Positions 51,505 through 62,859 of a stretch of 64,000 bases of DNA are shown here, in pieces; position 1 is the stretch's first letter; each line of letters opens with the position of its first letter. Made by a program: the position numbers and the translations under genes. The stretch spans positions 10,148,038 through 10,212,037 of the forward strand of contig CM039464.1 in NCBI GenBank assembly GCA_022414725.1, written 5' to 3'. Source of the stretch: Microglena sp. YARC (lineage: Eukaryota > Chlorophyta > Chlorophyceae > Chlamydomonadales > Chlamydomonadaceae). The notes under the pieces are model-generated. The model was not told the origin of the DNA. It ran no database searches and saw nothing but the letters and a program-made list of their open reading frames with translations.

Positions 51505-51804
51505 AGACTCCACCTGCAATGCCCTTCATATTAAGCATACCGATATGAAGAGGAGGCTGGCATCAGCACCTGCATCAACATCAGCATGACCACTGATACC
51601 GGTTAAAACTACTCCAACCCACCCCAGCCCATCCCACCCTTCCCCACCCACCCAGGAGACTCCACCTGCAATGCCCTTCATAGTAAGCATACTGATATGA
51701 AGAGGAGGCTGGCATCAGCACCTGCGCCAGCCTCAACATCAGCATTAACACTAATACCAGTTAAAACAGAGGGACACCATTTGGCAGTCATGGACTTATC
51801 AAGG
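51505..51804 (+). CDS. Candidate exon (51656-51804) preceded by a truncated copy of itself
   Basis: CCAG, then GAGACTCCACCTGCAATGCC, occurs at 51502 and again at 51654. The first copy breaks off at about 51600 into C-rich intron-like sequence. The second continues through LASAPAPASTSALTLIPVK and HLAVMDLSR to donor GTAAGA. The arrangement matches the decoy-acceptor pattern of the other genes. No family recognised. Confidence 0.35.
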
Positions 51805-51805
51805 G

Positions 51806-52324
51806 TAAGAGCACAACTTGAACATAATTATTAACTTACATAATAACTATTTAAGGATTGAATACATTATTTAGTACCGCATCTAATATCGTGTATCTAA
51901 TATATAATAGATATTTATAATTTAATATATTATTATAAAAACAGTTTTTTTTATTACAACAGAGTATGTTTTAGTGGCCATGGGGTGCAACAGAGCCTTT
52001 TTTATATGACCGACTTTGTTTTACAACAGAGTTAGTTTTTGTGGACATGGGGTGCAACAGTTTTTGTTTACAATATAGTTTGGTGGCTATTGGTTGCAAC
52101 AGAGTTTTTCTTTGAAACAACCGATTTGTTTTTACAACCGATTTGTTTTGGCAAATGTATTAATATAACATTTAACATGTATAATGTAAGATGTTGTTTC
52201 ATATTATATAATAACTTGTTTTTTACATTGAAAAGTTGTAACTGGCTTTGCTCTTGACCTTGATCTTAGCCTCGCTCGGATGTTGTTAGACTCAACTTGA
52301 AGAGTACTATCTGACAATATGAAC
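51806..52324. other. AT-rich spacer with ACAACAGAGTT units
   Basis: A short degenerate repeat of TTTACAACAGAGTTTGTTTT and GTGGCCATGGGGTGCAACAG phrases occupies 51950-52150, and AT-rich unique sequence the rest. No gene seen. Confidence 0.6.
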
Positions 52325-53700
52325 AAGACTGAACATCATTACATTACATTACATTACATGTTAAAGTCTACTTGACACCGCGAGGGTGTATGAGACTCTG
52401 TGCTTTAAACAAAAAGAGAAAGCACCCACAAGGCAAAATACCCCATTACATCAGGGGTGTGTCGAGGACAAACAAACCAAACTCCCAACCACCGTTTTGG
52501 TGGCGTAGGTATTAAACCCCCTAGAGCAGGACCCAGATCTCAACCACTTACAGTGGCGGAGGTAAGAAGCTAACAAATGAGAAGTCACAAGAAGAAGAAA
52601 AAAAGGGATAATAAATTACGGTGCCACTAGGCAGTCCAGGGCTTCCTGTCTTGCTCTTCTACAAGTAGAAAGATAGTCGGCTAGGTTGCTCCAGAAAGTC
52701 TTAGTGCCATTTCCATTCATAAAGGTTCTGAATGTGGAATCGCAGAATTCCACATTCCATACGATTAAGTCGGTATCCTCATGGACATGCCTATAAATAT
52801 CTGTAAACAGCTTCTGGTAGCGGATGCGAATATCATTATAAAACTCAAACATATGCATTTCATCCTCATGTTTTTGGAACCCACACATTTGACAGTGTCT
52901 CATTGAACGAGGGATGTGTGCTCTATCCACCACCCTCATTCTTTCTGTGTTCAGCCAATGGGAACCCATTCTAAACTGTGCTATAGAACGAATCTGGCCC
53001 TGCTTATGTAAGGCAGATGTAAAGGGAATCAAGCCATTCTCATCATTGCTGTTGGCTGCGAACCATTTCTGGTATCGGAGGCGTTTATAGCCAACCCTTC
53101 TCTCATCAGGGATGTCTCTGACTGCATTGGTGTCACTTGGGTACTTAAGCCTCCATGACTCAAAAACTTCAGACATAATACCTTCGACATCGACAGCCTC
53201 CAAAATGTTGAGGTTTTTACTGGATCCTAGCTTGTGGAGAGCACAACGCAAGTCATGAACCCAGACAGTGTTGGAATCAAAAGATTCCTCAAGAGCCATT
53301 CTAATGAGATCCTCAGGTTCTTTATCTATGGTCTTGTTCCAGAAGCGCAAAGCTTGTTTAAGCCAAGCAAACCACAACGGGGTTCTACCCAGCTCTTCCA
53401 TGATAATATTAGATGTAGTAGATTGGCAAACACCCAACATTTGTTTAAGTATACCTCAATGCCATTTCTCACAAGCATGGTCATTTGAGATAAGTGTGTT
53501 GTTCAGAACAGAAGGAGCCCACGCCTCACAGCCAAAATTCAGGATAGTTTGTACAAGAGAATCAAACAGGTGGGTGAGAATATCAATATTGTATATCTCC
53601 ATAGTATGGCATCGCCTACGGAGCATGTGGTGTGCCTTTTGGGCCTTAGTGAGCATCCTAGAAAAAGCAGCTTTTGCACGATCATAATATAAATAGTACT
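52325..53700 (-). mobile_element. 5'-truncated LINE 3' end, copy A, with (TGTAA)n tail
   Basis: On the minus strand, KAQKAHHMLRRRCHTMEIYN and LFDSLVQTILNFGCEAWAP are the RT thumb of a LINE. After a stop, a 274-codon frame (53440-52616) gives RHCQMCGFQKHEDEMHMFEF, a zinc-finger-like segment. The element ends in TGTAA repeats at 52325-52360. In this copy the last Cys of the finger is missing. Confidence 0.72.
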
Positions 53701-56307
53701 ACCTTAGTTCAGTCCTGCAAGTCATGAGTCTGTTTATCCATGCATGTATAAAGAGATTGGATCAAATATATTTTGATAATAATGCTTATATTTTTGATTG
53801 TTTTGATACAGTTTACATTTCCCCTCCTAATAAATTTTACTGCCCAAGACGGTGAGCAGCCAAATTGCTGGCCAGAGTTCAAGTCACAATGTGGGGTGCA
53901 AAGGAGGTCAGTTTGTCAACTTGATTTTTGAAATTGATCGGAAATAATACTGAAATCCACTAGGATTTGTATTGGGGCTTTAGGATTTGAATTTTGATTT
54001 GTATTGGGGCTTAAGGATTTGTATTTGTATTTGTATTTGGTCTTTAGGATTTGGATTTTGATTTGGTCTCTAGGATTTTGATTTAGATTTGGTCTTTAGG
54101 ATTTTGATTTTGATTTGGGCTTTAGGATTAGGATTTGGGCTTTACGATTTGGATTTGGATTTGTCCTTGAGTTTGAAGTTGTGCCTGGCAATGCACTTGG
54201 TGCTTGCACAAAACTGAGTATGATTACTGCTACCTTAATGTACTGTGTTTATTTTTCCGACGACGCTACGCCAGTCCGTAGTTACATGGCAATGCATGGG
54301 TTTGGCGCTGTCCCCCGACCCCCCCAGGCTCCGCCATGCGATGGCTACGCAACAATCCTGACATCAGGCTTGAGTAGGGAACAGCAACTAATATTAGTGT
54401 TTGAAAAACTAATATTAACAAATATTATTATAGTGTCACAATAATATAAGTTTTTCAAATAGATTCGAAATTATGGTGAGACAGCTTGTCCGACTAATAT
54501 AGTAATATTATATAATATTATATAATATTACGTATTCACTATTATATATCATACTATAGCCGACCCCTCGGCTTGAGTACATCAAGTAGCTACTCAACCT
54601 GAGCTACAGAAATCTGACATACGTAATACTGACAATGTAGAGTGGCGCAGCCCCTGTTGATCTTGTGCCTGGCATTGCACTAATTGCTGCCACAGAACTG
54701 AACATGATCACTGCTACCACAATGTAGGCTGGCGCAGCCCCTGGTGATCTTGTTGTGCACGGAAGGCGGCTTGGGCAAGATGAAGCTGCAGTGTGTGACC
54801 TTACTTGCTCTTCGGGCTCGAGGTGGAAAGTGGTGAAGAAGCCTCGGGTTGTGATCAATGCGCTTTAATGCAGACGGTTGCAACTGTGTATAATTAAACG
54901 ATCACTGTAGCACGAGCTCTGGGTCTCCGTCGGTAAAACGATTCTTCGGGGTTCAGTTTATCGATGTTTTTATTTTTAAGCCCTTCCTATCACGGTCGAG
55001 TTTATCGGTGTCTTTCTTTTTAAGCCCTTCCTATCACGGTTGTTAAGCCCTTCCTATCACCCTTTAGCCTATTTGGCCTACCCCTGGACTTTAACATACA
55101 TACAGATGGTTGCAACAGGGCGGCTGGTGATGTTCAACCTACCAGTTGCACTTGTCATGTACTGTGTAGAGAATGTTGACTGAGACCAAATAAGAGGTGG
55201 CGTGAGCATGATCAAGCTGCAGGGGTGGATCAGAGGGGCAGGTGGGGTGAGAGCATGATCAAGCTGCAGAGCAACCCCGTGTTTCTGTTTTCTGTTTTTT
55301 TGCGTGCTACCGGCGTCTTTTCTGTTTTCTGTTTTCTTATGTGCTTTCTGACTGCAAATTTCGCAGGCCATGAAATTTGGCTGAAACAGAGTAGTTGTGA
55401 AGGAGCCTAGTTCTGCAGTTGAATTGGTATGGTGTTTGTAGGATTTGTTATTATTGATTGCCGTGTTGGTACGAAAGATTTGCCTAGGATACCGCAGCAA
55501 AAGTGGGGGTGCCACATACCTGCTTCTCGGTCTTTGGGCCGATACCTGGAGAGCTGCCACAAGTGATAAAACCATTGATTGGCGATGCTTTGACCTGCAA
55601 TGCTTTGGCACTGCAACAATATTCACAAGATGGGAAATGTGTCAGTATGTCTCCATTCAAAAGCGCTGCAATTGAAGTATGAAGCGCTAATGCTAGTTTA
55701 TTTCTCTGGACTGTACCGAATACTGTTCACTCTTACAATTCCAATTCCCCCTGAGCGATTCCCACAGAAACTAGGAAGCACACTTAGCAGATTAGACAGT
55801 TTAAAGACTTGTCCAGGTCTTGAGTCTTGATATGATTACAAGTATGTTGTATAATAATGCTCATATTTGAATTGTTTACCGTATGCGCCTTAAGTATTGG
55901 CAAGATTAAGTATTGGCAACTGTCATTTCCCCCCTAAAAGTGGGTCTCAGAAAAGCATGGCAAAACTAACTTGGCAAAGGGGTCTATGGCTTTGACTGTC
56001 TCAAACTCAGACTTGAAATCCAGTTGGCAAAGGGTCTTATGTTATTGTTACATTTCCTTGTTACATGTTCACCAAGTAGTCTGCCCAAGCTTGCTGTAAA
56101 ACCATGCATCCATTCAAATCAGGAGCATTAAACTTGCTAGGGCTTAGTAGCCAGACCGGTGTTTAGTAGGCAAATTGCTGGCTGGAGCCATCACATTACA
56201 TTACATTACATTACATTACATTACATTACATTACATTACATTACATTACATTACATTACATTACATTACATTACATTACATTGCATTACATTACATTACA
56301 TTACATG
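52361..56307 (+). repeat. Tandem segmental duplication, unit A (3.95 kb)
   Basis: Unit A and unit B (56308-60311) are about 98-99% identical over nearly 4 kb. Each contains a LINE 3' end, a GGATTTGTATTTGGGCTTTA minisatellite, a GTCCAGGGGTAGGCC-family repeat, a SINE-like piece and the left part of a TIR element. Confidence 0.85.
53701..56192. other. Non-coding part of duplicated unit A
   Basis: AGCAGCCAAATTGCTGG repeat at 53840-53885, TTTAGGATTTG minisatellite at 53960-54175, two GTGGCGCAGCCCCTG copies at 54640-54740 (about 84 bp apart), dispersed element at 54893-55105, and the TIR left end at 55877. Small open frames here show no domain and are dismissed. Confidence 0.6.
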
Positions 56308-57650
56308 TTAAAGTCTACTTGACACCGCGAGGGTGTATGAGACTCTGTGCTTTAACCAAAAAGAAAAAGCACCCACAAAGCAAAATACCCCATTACATCA
56401 GGGGTGTGTCGAGGACAAACAAACCAAGCTCCCAACCACCGTTTTGGTGGCGTAGGTATTAAACCCCCTAGAGCAGGACCCAGATCTCAAACACTTACAG
56501 TGGCGGAGGTAAGAAGCTAACAAATGAGAAGTCACAAGAAGAAAAGAAAAAAAAGGGATAATAAATTACGGTGCCACTAGGCAGTCCAGGGCTTCCTGTC
56601 TTGCTCTTCTACAAGTAGAAAGATAGTCGGCTAGGTTGCTCCAGAAAGTCTTAGTGCCATTTCCATTCATAAAGGTTCTGAATGTGGAATCGCAGAATTC
56701 CACATTCCATACGGTTAAGTCGGTATCCTCATGGACATGCCTATAAATATCTGTAAACAGCTTCTGGTAGCGGATGCGAATATCATTATAAAACTCAAAC
56801 ATATGCATTTCATCCTCATGTTTTTGGAACCCACACATTTGACAGTGTCTCATTGAACGAGGGATGTGTGCTCTATCCACCACCCTCATTCTTTCTGTGT
56901 TCAGCCAACGGGAACCCATTCTAAACTGTGCTATAGAACGAATCTGGCCCTGCTTATGTAAGGCAGATGTAAAGGGAATCAAGCCATTCTCATCATTGCT
57001 GTTGGCTGCGAACCATTTCTGGTATCGGAGGCGTTTATAGCCAACCCTTCTCTCATCAGGGATGTCTCTGACTGCATTGGTGTCACTTGGGTACTTAAGC
57101 CTCCATGACTCAAAAACTTCAGACATAATACCTTCGACATCGACAGCCTCCAAAATGTTGAGGTTTTTACTGGATCCTAGCTTGTGGAGAGCACAACGCA
57201 AGTCATGAACCCAGACAGTGTTGGAATCAAAAGATTCCTCAAGAGCCATTCTAATGAGATCCTCAGGTTCTTTATCTATGGTCTTGTTCCAGAAGCGCAA
57301 AGCTTGTTTAAGCCAAGCAAACCACAACGGGGTTCTACCCAGCTCTTCCATGATAATATTAGATGTAGTAGATTGGCAAACACCCAACATTTGTTTAAGT
57401 ATACCTCAATGCCATTTCTCACAAGCATGGTCATTTGAGATAAGTGTGTTGTTCAGAACAGAAGGAGCCCACGCCTCACAGCCAAAATTCAGGATAGTTT
57501 GTACAAGAGAATCAAACAGGTGGGTGAGAATATCAATATTGTATATCTCCATAGTATGGCATCGCCTACGGAGCATGTGGTGTGCCTTTTGGGCCTTAGT
57601 GAGCATCCTAGAAAAAGCAGCTTTTGCACGATCATAATATAAATAGTACT
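56193..57650 (-). mobile_element. LINE 3' end, copy B, with expanded (TGTAA)n tail
   Basis: Near-identical to copy A (one His/Arg and one Ile/Thr change in the 274-codon frame, 57390-56566). The plus-strand (TTACA)n tail at 56193-56306 is about 115 bp, three times that of copy A. Confidence 0.75.
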
Positions 57651-60311
57651 ACCTTAGTTCAGTCCTGCAAGTCATGAGTCTGTTTATCCATGCATGTATA
57701 AAGAGATTGGATCAAATATATTTTGATAATAATGCTTATATTTTTGATTGTTTTGATACAGTTTACATTTCCCCTCCTAATGAATTTTACTGCCCAAGAC
57801 GGTGAGCAGCCAAATTGCTGGCCAGAGTTCAAGTCATAATGTGGGGTGCAAAGGAGGTCAGTTTGTCAACTTGATTTTTGAAATTGATCGGAAATAATAC
57901 TGAAATCCACTAGGATTTGTATTTGGGCTTTAGGATTTGAATTTTGATTTGTATTGGGGCTTAAGGATTTGTATTTGTATTAGTATTTGGTCTTTAGGAT
58001 TTGGATTTTGATTTGGTCTCTAGGATTTTGATTTAGATTTGGTCTTAAGGATTTTGATTTTGATTTGGGCTTTAGGATTAGTATTTGGGCTTTACGATTT
58101 GGATTTGTCCTTGAGTTTGAAGTTGTGCCTGGCAATGCACTTGGTGCTTGCACAAAACTGAGTATGATTACTGCTACCTTAATGTACTGTGTTTATTTTT
58201 CCGACGACGCTACGCCAGTCCGTAGTTGCATGGCAATGCATGGGTTTGGCGCTGTCCCCCGACCCCCCCAGGCTCCGCCATGCGATGGCTACGCAACAAT
58301 CCTGACATCAGGCTTGAGTAGGGAACAGCAACTAATATTAGTGTTTGAAAAACTAATATTAACAAATATTATTATAGTGTCACAATAATATAAGTTTTTC
58401 AAATAGATTCGAAATTATGGTGAGACAGCTTGTCCGACTAATATAGTAATATTATATAATATTATATAATATTACGTATTCACTATTATATATCATACTA
58501 TAGCCGACCCCTCGGCTTGAGTACATCAAGTAGCTACTCAACCTGAGCTACAGAAATCTGACATACGTAATACTGACAATGTAGAGTGGCGCAGCCCCTG
58601 TTGATCTTGTGCCTGGCATTGCACTAATTGCTGCCACAGAACTGAACATGATCACTGCCACCACAATGTAGGCTGGCGCAGCCCCTGGTGATCTTGTTGT
58701 GCACGGAAGGCGGCTTGGGCAAGATGAAGCTGCAGTGTGTGACCTTACTTGCTCTTCGGGCTCGAGGTGGAAAGTGGTGAAGAAGCCTCGGGTTGTGATC
58801 AATGCGCTTTAATGCAGACGGTTGCAACTGTGTATAATTAAACGATCACTGTAGCACGAGCTCTGGGCCTCCGTCGGTAAAACGATTCTCCGGGGTTCAG
58901 TTGATCGATGTTTTTATTTTTAAGCCCTTCCTATCACGGTCGAGTTTATCGGTGTCTTTCTTTTTAAGCCCTTCCTATCACGGTTGTTAAGCCCTTCCTA
59001 TCACCCTTTAGCCTATTTGGCCTACCCCTGGACTTTAACATACATACAGATGGTTGCAACAGGGCGGCTGGTGATGTTCAACCTACCAGTTGCACTTGTC
59101 ATGTACTGTGTAGAGAATGTTGACTGAGACCAAATAAGAGGTGGCGTGAGCATGATCAAGCTGCAGGGGTGGATCAGAGGGGCAGGTGGGGTGAGGTGGG
59201 GTGGGTGAGTGGCAGGTGGGGTGAGAGCATGATCAAGCTGCAGAGCAACCCCGTGTTTCTGTTTTCTGTTTTTTTGCGTGCTACCGGCGTCTTTTCTGTT
59301 TTCTGTTTTCTTATGTGCTTTCTGACTGCAAATTTCGCAGGCCATGAAATTTGGCTGAAACAGAGTAGTTGTGGAGGAGCCTAGTTCTGCAGTTGAATTG
59401 GTATGGTGTTTGTAGGATTTGTTATTATTGATTGCCGTGTTGGTACGAAAGATTTGCCTAGGATACCGCAGCAAAAGTGGGGGTGCCACATACCTGCTTC
59501 TCGGTCTTTGGGCCGATACCTGGAGAGCTGCCACAAGTGATAAGACCATTGATTGGCGATGCTTTGACCTGCAATGCTTTGGCACTGCAACAATATTCAC
59601 AAGATGGGAAATGTGTCAGTATGTCTCCATTCAAAAGCGCTGCAATTGAAGTATGAAGCGCTAATGCTAGTTTATTTCTCTGGACTGTACCGAATACTGT
59701 TCACTCTTACAATTCCAATTCCCCCTGAGCGATTCCCACAGAAACTAGGAAGCACACTTAGCAGATTAGACAGTTTAAAGACTTGTCCAGGTCTTGAGTC
59801 TTGATATGATTACAAGTATGTTGTATAATAATGCTCATATTTGAATTGTTTACCGTATGCGCCTTAAGTATTGGCAAGATTAAGTATTGGCAACTGTCAT
59901 TTCCCCCCTAAAAGTGGGTCTCAGAAAAGCATGGCAAAACTAAGTTGGCAAAGGGGTCTATGGCTTTGACTGTCTCAAACTCAGACTTGAAATCCAGTTG
60001 GCAAAGGGTCTTATGTTATTGTTACATTTCCTTGTTACATGTTCACCAAGTAGTCTGCCCAAGCTTGCTGTAAAACCATGCATCCATTCAAATCAGGAGC
60101 ATTAAACTTGCTAGGGCTTAGTAGCCAGACCGGTGTTTAGTAGGCAAATTGCTGGCTGGAGCCATTACATTACATTACATTACATTACATTACATTACAT
60201 TACATTACATTACATTACATTACATTACATTACATTACATTACATTACATTACATTACATTACATTACATTACATTACATTACATTACATTACATTACAT
60301 TACATTACATG
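56308..60311 (+). repeat. Tandem segmental duplication, unit B (4.0 kb)
   Basis: It differs from unit A mainly by the length of the TTACA tract and a ~30-bp tandem gain of GAGGTGGGGTGGGTGAGTGG near 59190-59222. Its non-coding content is the same as unit A. Confidence 0.85.
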
Positions 60312-61087
60312 TTAAAGTCTACTTGACACCGCGAGGGTGCATGAGACTCTGTGCTTTAAACAAAAAGAAAAAGCACCCACAAAGCAAAAAACCCCAATAC
60401 ATCAGGGGTGTGTCGAGGACAAACAAACCAAGCTCCCAACCACCGTTTTGGTGGCGTAGGTATTAAACCCCCTAGAGCAGGACCCAGATCTCAACCACTT
60501 ACAGTGGCGGAGGTAAGAAGCTAACAAATGAGAAGTCACACGAAGAAAAGAAAAAAAAGGGATAATAAATTACGGTGCCACTAGGCAGTCCAGGGCTTCC
60601 TGTCTTGCTCTTCTACAAGTAGAAAGATAGTCGGCTAGGTTGCTCCAGAAAGTCTTAGTGCCATTTCCATTCATAAAGGTTCTGAATGTGGAATCGCAGA
60701 ATTCCACATTCCATACGGTTAAGTCGGTATCCTCATGGACATGCCTATAAATATCTGTAAACAGCTCCTGGTAGCGGAGGCGAATATCATTATAAAAAGG
60801 GCACTCAAACATATGCATTTCATCCTCAGGTTAGCCATGTAACCAAGTTCAAGGTCAAGTACATGTTTACATATTACGGTAGTCTGTCCAAGCTTGCTGA
60901 AAATGAAACCATGTAGCAATTCAAATCAGGAACATTTAACTTGCTAGGGCTTAGTAGATAGAGTACCATGGTAACCGTAACTTGGAAAGGCCAACCACCT
61001 GGAGTGGTCTCAAGCTGCATCCCTAATCCGGTTTGACAAAGGATCGTTTGCCAAACCGTTTGCCAATACTTCAGGCGTGTACGGTAT
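59851..61087. mobile_element. TIR element interrupted by LINE copy C
   Basis: The left TIR (TACCGTATGCGCCTTAAGTA) is at 59851 and the right TIR (TTGCCAATACTTCAGGCGTG) ends at 61087. Interior blocks match both halves of the 39574-40139 element, and the LINE tail and body sit between them. It is a nested insertion; the 55877 left end in unit A is the duplicated counterpart. Confidence 0.65.
60163..60832 (-). mobile_element. LINE 3' end, partial copy C, with intact zinc-finger cysteine
   Basis: The (TTACA)n tail is about 150 bp. The minus-strand frame (60818-60570) reads MHMFECPFYNDIRLRYQELF; the CP residues are deleted in copies A and B. Homology stops at about 60832, where TIR-element sequence resumes. 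Confidence 0.75.
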
Positions 61088-61852
61088 GAAGACGGCAAGC
61101 CATGTAACCAAGTCCCAAGTGCCTTGAGTCTTGACCCACAGCAACTACTGGGCAGGCAGTCCAAGTCATGCAATTGAGACAATGACCCAATATCAATGTT
61201 AAGAAAATAGAAAAGGTCTCCTCAGCTCCAACTCAAACTTGGTTAGCTGGTTACATGGCTCCAGCCAGCAATTTGGTTGCAGTAACGTAAACAATTCAAA
61301 TGCAAGCAGCATGATCAATTTGTACTTAATCCAAGCTCGTCATACCTCCATAGTTAGACTTCACACGATTCAGACTACTAGAATTTGAACTTGGTTACAT
61401 GGCTCCAGCCTTTAAGGCTGTATTCAATAGTGCATAATGTAGAGGACCTGCTTGGTCTCAGTTTGGGAAATCAGGTTCTGATACTTTCTTCATGTACTGT
61501 TACCTGCCTTCAAGCTGCTTACCCTCTGCGGTGAACATGCACAGAGAAAACAGTCAGACATCAGAGATGAATTAGCATGCAAGGCGACCCACCAGGAACT
61601 GCCCGCCGACAAGGAATCATGACCAGATCACCTACACCATACCTTGCATGCTGAGCGCTGACAAAGAGAGCACTTGCCACTTTGCATGCAGCGGCAACCT
61701 CATGCCTAGCCTAGTAGGAGCATAAAAAAGGTGGTTGGTGAGCTACCACAGGAAGCCACACAACAACTGACAACTAGAGCATAGTAAGATGCAGATAGTC
61801 ATCCAGCACTACAAATGTAGTCATGATTATGGAGAGGGGATAAAAGAAGAGT
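61088..61852. other. Spacer with SINE-like AAACTTGGTTACATGGCTCCAGCC fragments
   Basis: Two reverse-oriented fragments of the AGCCAAATTGCTGGCTG / GTTCAAG-tail repeat lie at about 61240-61280 and 61385-61415. The rest is unique-looking and would contain the H2B 3' flank. No gene seen. Confidence 0.55.
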
Positions 61853-61868
61853 GGTGTTGAAAAACACC
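61853..61868 (-). terminator. Histone 3' hairpin of H2B
   Basis: On the minus strand this reads GGTGTTTTTCAACACC: a 6-bp stem and TTTC loop, 37 bp past the H2B stop. It is the histone mRNA 3' processing signal, same sequence as at the H2A end. Confidence 0.88.
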
Positions 61869-61904
61869 GTTGTTTTGCTGTGGTAGCGAGAGCTCACTTG
61901 CAGC

Positions 61905-62273
61905 TTAAGCTGAGGTGAACTTGGTGACGGCCTTGGTGCCCTCGGACACGGCGTGCTTGGCCAGCTCTCCGAGCAGAACCAGGCGCACAGCGGTCTGGAT
62001 CTCGCGGGAGGTAACAGTGGGCTTCTTGTTGTAGCGAGCCAGGCGAGCGGCCTCGGAGGCGATCTTGTCAAAGATATCGTTGATGAAGGAGTTGAGAATG
62101 CCCATGGCCTTGGAGCTGATGCCAGTGTCGGGGTGCACCTGCTTCAGCACCTTGTAGATGTAGATCTTGTAGGTCTCCGCCTTGGCCATCTTCTTGGCCT
62201 TCTTCTTGCCCTCCGCAGTCTTGGCGGGGGCGGCCTTCTTGGCGGGAGCCTTCTCGGCAGCTTTGGGGGCCAT
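61905..62273 (-). CDS. H2B: Histone H2B
   Basis: 122 residues, intronless. The basic tail [20 protein letters not shown] is followed by a complete histone fold ([57 protein letters not shown]) and the C-terminal helix ending KAVTKFTSA. It pairs with H2A in nucleosomes. The tail is about 30 residues shorter than the H2B I recall from Chlamydomonas and Volvox. One near-invariant residue is changed: the usual LLPGELAKHA block reads [10 protein letters not shown], with Leu in place of Pro. It is transcribed divergently from H2A, with 205 bp between the start codons. Confidence 0.93.
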   Translation of the reverse strand: MAPKAAEKAPAKKAAPAKTAEGKKKAKKMAKAETYKIYIYKVLKQVHPDTGISSKAMGILNSFINDIFDKIASEAARLARYNKKPTVTSREIQTAVRLVLLGELAKHAVSEGTKAVTKFTSA

Positions 62274-62478
62274 TGTTGCAAGTTGGGGGGTAACGATCAG
62301 GAGAAGCTGTGTGTGGTAATATCACCTTCCCTGACTCGACGAATATGTACTCGTTCACTCAAGGCCAGGGCCAGAGCGAACAGCGGATCAGCAGGAGATA
62401 ACCGAACCAAATGGAAAGGGTCTAGATCGGCCTCGGATCAGCAGGACCTGTAGGGGGAGTACTAAATCGCCCTCGGTA
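62274..62478. promoter_or_regulatory. Divergent H2B/H2A promoter
   Basis: 205 bp shared by both genes. CTCAAGGCCAGGGCCAGAGC (62358-62377) resembles the GGCCAGG...CGAG promoter element I recall for volvocine histone genes. GGATCAGCAGGA occurs twice (62385 and 62435). A TATA-like GGTAATATCACC is near 62315. Which elements serve which gene cannot be decided by eye. Confidence 0.5.
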
Positions 62479-62814
62479 ATGACGAAATCACAGGTCCCTG
62501 TGGGCCGTGTTGCCCGCTACCTGAAGAAGGGCAAGTACGCCGGGCGAGTTGGCGCTGGTGCGCCTGTGTACCTGGCTGCTGTCCTCGAGTACTTGTGTGC
62601 TGAGGTCCTGGAGCTGGCTGGCAACGCTGCCCGGGACAACAAGAAGACCAGGATCGTCCCCCGCCACGTCCAGCTGGCCATCCGTAACGACGAGGAGCTG
62701 TCCAAGCTGCTGGGCTCCGTCACCATCGCCAATGGCGGAGTTTTGCCCAACATCCACTCTGTGCTGCTCCCCAAGAAGTCGTCTAAGAAGGAGATGGATT
62801 CCGCCTCTGTCTAA
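62479..62814 (+). CDS. H2A: Histone H2A lacking the usual N-terminal tail
   Basis: 111 residues from the only in-frame ATG. The start [20 protein letters not shown] enters the fold directly; the usual SGRGK tail and AGLQF are absent (QVPVGR instead of QFPVGR). The fold is intact ([49 protein letters not shown]), including acidic-patch residues. It ends [13 protein letters not shown] with no SQ-E/D motif, so it is not H2A.X. Upstream the same frame stays open for about 48 codons without an ATG and reads RGSTKSPSV just before the Met. A lost start, a non-AUG start or an upstream spliced exon are possible. AERVG is AGRVG here. Confidence 0.9.
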   Translation: MTKSQVPVGRVARYLKKGKYAGRVGAGAPVYLAAVLEYLCAEVLELAGNAARDNKKTRIVPRHVQLAIRNDEELSKLLGSVTIANGGVLPNIHSVLLPKKSSKKEMDSASV

Positions 62815-62843
62815 ACAGTTACAGACTTGTTAACCAACGAACC

Positions 62844-62859
62844 GGTGTTTTTCAACACC
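62844..62859 (+). terminator. Histone 3' hairpin of H2A
   Basis: GGTGTTTTTCAACACC, 6-bp stem and TTTC loop, 30 bp after the stop. Identical to the hairpin following H2B. Confidence 0.9.

Noticed and set aside
55078..59649. Small open frames repeated in duplicated units A and B (for example 182 and 192 codons, minus strand)
   Set aside because: They overlap dispersed repeats, show no domain, and their duplication simply follows the segmental duplication.
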